DNA of 64,000 nucleotides, taken from assembly GCA_017474045.1 (NCBI GenBank), contig JAFUHX010000057.1, forward strand, positions 1 to 64,000. The letters are read 5' to 3'. The stretch comes from Clostridia bacterium. Lineage in GTDB: Bacteria > Bacillota > Clostridia > Oscillospirales > Acutalibacteraceae. Made by a program: the position numbers and the translations under genes. The notes under the pieces were generated by a model. It did no database searches, had not been told where the DNA came from, and was given only the letters and a program-made list of their open reading frames with translations. Shown one piece after another: positions 60,890 through 64,000 of this stretch (position 1 is the first letter of the stretch; each line of letters opens with the position of its first letter).

Positions 60890-61570
60890 ATGTTTCCTAT
60901 TTTAATAAGAGGTCTGATTATCTATATTGTTATTGTGGCGAGTGTCAGAATCATGGGCAAAAGACAAATCGGCGAGCTTCAGCCTTCGGAATTGGTTGTT
61001 ACAATTTTGCTCAGCCAGATTGCCTCAATGCCTCTTGAAGATTCAGAGGTTCCGCTGCTGCAATGTCTTTTTTCGGTTTTTCTTTTAGTTTCTTTTGAAA
61101 TAATTTTTTCAGTTATAACGGTAAAATCAATAAAATTCCGCCATCTTGTTGAAGGAAAAAGCGTTGCCGTTATTTCAGAGGGAAAAATTCTTCAGAAAAA
61201 CCTGAAGCTTTTAAGGCTCACCGTTGACGACCTTATTGAATCGTTGAGGCTTAAAGATGTTTTTGATCTTTCTCAGGTTGATTATGCCTTTATTGAAACC
61301 AACGGAACAATGAGCGTTAAACTGAAGGCTCAGTATTCTCCGGCAACGGTAGGTGACCTTAAAGAAAAACCGCCGAAAGAATATATTGACTGTTTGATTA
61401 TAAGCGACGGAAAAATTCTTGAAAGTGAAATGGAAAAATGCGGCTTAGGAAAGGAAAAGCTTAAAAACATTCTGAAAAAGAAGAATCTGAAACCAAAAGA
61501 TATTTTTCTTATGACATATTCCAAAGATCAGAAAAATAACATTGTTTTAAAGGAGAAAAAGAAAAAATGA
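60890..61570 (+). CDS. DUF421 family membrane protein (YetF-like)
   Basis: 226 aa from the ATG at 60890; a GTG three codons earlier lies in the ribosome site. Three N-terminal helices with the family motif RIMGKRQIGELQPSELVVTILLSQIAS, then the cytoplasmic domain with GKSVAVISEGKILQKNLK and LRLKDVFDLSQVDYAFIETNG. YetF-type proteins are spore- or stress-linked membrane proteins without a known reaction. Overlaps the DUF4363 gene (ATGA), its regular partner. Confidence 0.9.
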   Translation: MFPILIRGLIIYIVIVASVRIMGKRQIGELQPSELVVTILLSQIASMPLEDSEVPLLQCLFSVFLLVSFEIIFSVITVKSIKFRHLVEGKSVAVISEGKILQKNLKLLRLTVDDLIESLRLKDVFDLSQVDYAFIETNGTMSVKLKAQYSPATVGDLKEKPPKEYIDCLIISDGKILESEMEKCGLGKEKLKNILKKKNLKPKDIFLMTYSKDQKNNIVLKEKKKK

Positions 61571-61950
61571 CAAAAAGACTTGTAATCAGCGCTGTTCTTC
61601 TTTTATTTTGTTTTTCTCTTTGTTTTGTCAGCTATTTTTCTTTGAATTTTATGACTGATGAGCTTAAAAATCAACTGGAAGCCGTTTGTTTTCATCTGGA
61701 AGAAAAAGAATTTCAAAAAGCCTTTGAACAATCGGAAATCACCAATCAGAAATGGGAAAAATTCAGACCCGTTATGGCAATTTTTCTTGAACACGATGCG
61801 ATTGAAGGAATAAGCGTTGATATTCCGACCATTAAAAATCTTTCAAATGAAAAAAGCGCAGACGAGGCTTTTGAGCTTTGCCAGAAAGCAATAAACAGCC
61901 TTAAAGAAATTATGGAAGAACAAAAAATCAGTATTGCAAATATTTTATAA
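61567..61950 (+). CDS. DUF4363 family protein
   Basis: 127 aa. One N-terminal membrane helix or signal anchor, then an extracytoplasmic helical domain (MTDELKNQLEAVCFHLEEKEFQKAFEQ..., FLEHDAIEGISVDIPTIKNL). Coupled to the DUF421 gene by a 4-base overlap, the usual arrangement in clostridia. Function unknown; probably binds the DUF421 protein. Confidence 0.85.
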   Translation: MTKRLVISAVLLLFCFSLCFVSYFSLNFMTDELKNQLEAVCFHLEEKEFQKAFEQSEITNQKWEKFRPVMAIFLEHDAIEGISVDIPTIKNLSNEKSADEAFELCQKAINSLKEIMEEQKISIANIL

Positions 61951-61957
61951 ATTTTTA

Positions 61958-61986
61958 TTGAAAACCAAGGACTATTATGTTATAAT
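61958..61986 (+). promoter_or_regulatory. Promoter of the NfeD-SPFH operon
   Basis: TTGAAA (61958-61963), 17-base spacer, TATAAT (61981-61986). Confidence 0.7.
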
Positions 61987-62014
61987 AAAAAACAATTAAG
62001 GAGGTGGAATTTTT

Positions 62015-62452
62015 TTGGATACTTTGCTCATAATCTGGATTGCTCTCTGCATAATTTTTATTGTTATTGAAGTGCTGACAGCGCAGATTGTTACAATTTG
62101 GTTTGCCGCAGGGTCAATTGGTGCAATTATTGCCAACGTTGCCGGGGCAAACGAAACCATTCAGTTTATTACATTTGTTGCAATTTCTATTCTTGCTCTC
62201 ATTATTGCCAGACCTTATCTTAAAAAATTCACTAAGACAGGTGTTCAACCAACCAACGCTGATATGTGTATCGGTCAGAAAGCTCTTGTTACCGAAAAAA
62301 TCGACAATATTTTAGGCAGTGGTCAGGTTAAAATCAACGGCTTAGTCTGGACGGCAAGAAGTGCTGACGGAAGCGCTATTGAAGAAGGAAGCCTTGTTAC
62401 AATTGCCGCCATTGAAGGTGTTAAGCTGATTGTTACACAAAAAATTGACTAA
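62015..62452 (+). CDS. NfeD family membrane protein
   Basis: 145 aa, starting with TTG at 62015 behind AAGGAGGTGG; no ATG fits. Two to three membrane helices (IIWIALCIIFIVIEVLTAQIVTIWFAAGSIGAII) and a C-terminal OB-fold (GQKALVTEKIDNILGSGQVKINGLVWTARS). The short NfeD1b type, which pairs with the SPFH protein encoded next. Confidence 0.9.
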   Translation: MDTLLIIWIALCIIFIVIEVLTAQIVTIWFAAGSIGAIIANVAGANETIQFITFVAISILALIIARPYLKKFTKTGVQPTNADMCIGQKALVTEKIDNILGSGQVKINGLVWTARSADGSAIEEGSLVTIAAIEGVKLIVTQKID

Positions 62453-62470
62453 TTAAAAACGGAGGTTATT

Positions 62471-63397
62471 ATGGGTCCTTTATTTTTCTTGTTCATTATT
62501 TTAATTTTAATTGCAGTTGTCGTTCTTGCTTTAAACATCAAAATTGTTCCGCAGTCAAAAGCATACGTTATTGAAAGATTGGGTGCATATCAGGGAACCT
62601 GGCAGACAGGTCTTCACTTTAAGCTTCCTATTTTCGAAAGAGTTTCTAAAATTGTTTCACTCAAAGAGCAGGTTGTTGACTTCCCTCCCCAACCCGTTAT
62701 TACCAAAGATAACGTTACAATGCAAATTGACACTGTTGTTTTCTTCCAGATTACTGATCCGAAGCTCTATACATACGGTGTTGAGCATCCCCTTTCAGCA
62801 ATCGAAAACCTTACGGCAACAACATTGAGAAACATTATCGGCGAGCTTGAGCTTGACCACACACTCACCTCCCGTGACACAATTAACGCTAAAATCAGAG
62901 GTATTCTTGACGAGGCAACTGATCCTTGGGGAATTAAAGTTAACAGAGTTGAACTCAAAAACATTCTTCCCCCGAGAGAAATTCAGGATGCAATGGAAAA
63001 GCAGATGAAGGCTGAACGCGAACGCCGTGAAGCGATTCTTCGCGCAGAAGGCGACAGAGAAAGTGAAATTCTTGTTGCTCAAGGTCAGAAGGAAGCCAAA
63101 ATCCTTGCCGCACAAGCTGAAAAAGAAGCCGCTATTCTCAGAGCTGACGCTGTTCGCGAACAAAAAATCAGAGAGGCTGACGGTGAAGCACAGGCTATTC
63201 TTGCAATTCAAAGAGCTGAAGCTGAGGGTATTAAGCTTATTAACGAAGCTAACCCCTCAAAAGAAGTTGTTGCTCTTCGTTCTCTTGAATCTCTTGAAAA
63301 GGTTGCTGACGGAAAAGCCACCAAGATTATTATTCCCTCTGAAATTCAGGGAATTGCAGGTCTTGCCGCAGGTGCATCTGAGCTTTTTAAGCAATAA
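62471..63397 (+). CDS. SPFH/Band 7 protein, stomatin-like (QmcA type)
   Basis: 308 aa; GGAGG ahead of the ATG. N-terminal membrane helix (3-22), SPFH domain (25-190; VPQSKAYVIERLGAYQGTW, ITDPKLYTYGVEHPLSAIENLTATTLRNIIGE), a long charged coiled coil (about 190-265) and the LRSLESLEKVADGKATKIIIPSE tail. Forms membrane microdomain scaffolds, with NfeD as partner. Confidence 0.93.
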   Translation: MGPLFFLFIILILIAVVVLALNIKIVPQSKAYVIERLGAYQGTWQTGLHFKLPIFERVSKIVSLKEQVVDFPPQPVITKDNVTMQIDTVVFFQITDPKLYTYGVEHPLSAIENLTATTLRNIIGELELDHTLTSRDTINAKIRGILDEATDPWGIKVNRVELKNILPPREIQDAMEKQMKAERERREAILRAEGDRESEILVAQGQKEAKILAAQAEKEAAILRADAVREQKIREADGEAQAILAIQRAEAEGIKLINEANPSKEVVALRSLESLEKVADGKATKIIIPSEIQGIAGLAAGASELFKQ

Positions 63398-63436
63398 CAT
63401 TTAACGGTTAAGGTTATTAACTGAATAAAAAAACAA

Positions 63437-63478
63437 AGCCATTGGAAAGCGATTTTGCTTTTCAATGGCTGTTTTTTT
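63437..63478 (+). terminator. Terminator of the NfeD-SPFH operon
   Basis: A 14-bp stem with one G-U pair (63437-63450 with 63457-63470) and T7. Confidence 0.85.
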
Positions 63479-63517
63479 ATTTCTTAAACAATAATTGATA
63501 TTTTGTGTCGTTATTTG

Positions 63518-63546
63518 TTGAACTGAAGAATAAGTTATGTTATAAT
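63518..63546 (+). promoter_or_regulatory. Promoter of the zinc-ribbon protein gene
   Basis: TTGAAC (63518-63523), 17-base spacer, TATAAT (63541-63546). Confidence 0.6.
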
Positions 63547-63580
63547 CTTGCGGTAACAATAACATTCAGGAGCTGAAACA

Positions 63581-64000
63581 ATGATTTGCAGAAAATGCAG
63601 CGCAATTATTCCTGACGGAAGTGAAAAATGTCCCGTATGCAATAAAAATCCCGGCAAAAGCACCGGTAAAACAAAAAGCAAGATTTTAACAGGTATTACA
63701 TTTATCGTTTGTTTTCTTTTTGCCTCAGCTTTGATTGCTCTGGGCTTAAAGGCTTCAGACAATTCTTTTAATAAGCTTAAATCTGGGTTTTCATCTGAAG
63801 TTTCAACAAATCATGAAACAAAAGAAACAACACTGAAAAGTATCGAGCCGGATATAACCGATGCATCCGGACTTCTGCCTATCCCTGAGATTAAAGCTAC
63901 AGCGGTTTTTCCTTCTGACATCTCTTCTTATAAAAAAGGTGAAGTCAGTTTCGATAAAGATGTTTTTAAAGAAATTACCCTTGATGAATTCAAGCTTTTT
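63581..64000 (+). CDS. Zinc-ribbon membrane protein, 3' truncated by the window end
   Basis: At least 140 aa; ATG at 63581 behind CAGGAG. The N-terminal zinc ribbon (CRKCSAIIPDGSEKCPVC, two CxxC pairs) is followed by a basic stretch and one membrane helix (about 35-58), then a Ser/Thr-rich linker and the start of an extracytoplasmic domain (EVSFDKDVFKEITLDEFKLF). The frame is open to the edge. Zinc-ribbon plus single helix proteins are common in clostridia; the role of this one depends on the missing part. Confidence 0.8.
   Translation, partial: MICRKCSAIIPDGSEKCPVCNKNPGKSTGKTKSKILTGITFIVCFLFASALIALGLKASDNSFNKLKSGFSSEVSTNHETKETTLKSIEPDITDASGLLPIPEIKATAVFPSDISSYKKGEVSFDKDVFKEITLDEFKLF

Overview
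The window comes from a low-GC, spore-forming member of the Clostridia, most like the Oscillospiraceae/Ruminococcaceae. The evidence is a GerA-type germinant receptor next to a SpoIID-like peptidoglycan-binding protein, IreB, a T-box ahead of pheST, a V-type ATPase operon, paired YmfF/YmfH M16 proteins, AAGGAG-type ribosome sites with several TTG starts, and many TTGAxA-N17-TAtAAT promoters. The species cannot be named from the sequence alone.

Layout. 1-600: a truncated leftward gene whose N-terminus looks like a PucR/CdaR-type regulator but turns in frame into a sugar-phosphate-isomerase-like sequence. 0.6-7.3 kb: DUF2079 membrane protein, ymfF-ymfH, topB. 7.4-11.1 kb: lower glycolysis (pgk, tpiA, gpmI). 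11.3-23.4 kb: secreted SGNH hydrolase with eight Big_2 repeats, an S11 D,D-carboxypeptidase homologue that has lost its catalytic serine, a metallophosphoesterase, a sugar MFS symporter, an esterase, an aldose epimerase and a two-gene aconitase X enzyme. 23.4-27.5 kb: two tRNAs, a structured tRNA-derived repeat, a hairpin array, then a small accessory island (EamA, DUF1232, PadR/HAAS pair, an orphan leader-peptide transcription unit) closed by two tRNA-Ser genes. 27.6-34.5 kb: DRE-TIM aldolase, thiN, AGCS amino-acid symporter, ArsC-like and DUF896 proteins, a lipoprotein and a GH13 alpha-glucosidase. 34.6-38.1 kb: a sporulation/germination trio. 38.2-50.3 kb: a leftward operon with a kinase-like protein, V-ATPase subunits G/H-I-K-E-C-F-A-B-D, ylmH and an MFS transporter. 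50.5-55.4 kb: DUF1292, 6S RNA, a split TSUP transporter, a YhcH-family protein, an orphan gene between two hairpin arrays, tRNA-Arg with a duplicated 3' end, and ireB. 55.4-64 kb: T-box-pheS-pheT, nnr, DUF421-DUF4363, NfeD-SPFH and a partial zinc-ribbon membrane protein.

How it works together. The V-ATPase rotor subunit keeps every residue that binds Na+ in Enterococcus hirae NtpK, so the operon probably handles sodium, and the nearby AGCS symporter could use that gradient. The first gene of this operon is a kinase-fold membrane protein whose HRD aspartate is asparagine, so it may sense or scaffold rather than phosphorylate.

The most unusual material is non-coding. Three arrays (23.9, 53.2 and 54.3 kb) are built from short perfect hairpins with different stems, separated by a constant linker (YATATCAT in two arrays, ACTTCAT in the third). 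In each array the linker and loop polarity reverse partway along. Two arrays bracket one orphan gene. Two other structured elements, each beside a tRNA gene, have outer arms copied from that tRNA. I do not know a described family that matches these. All statements are from reading the sequence; no database search was run.
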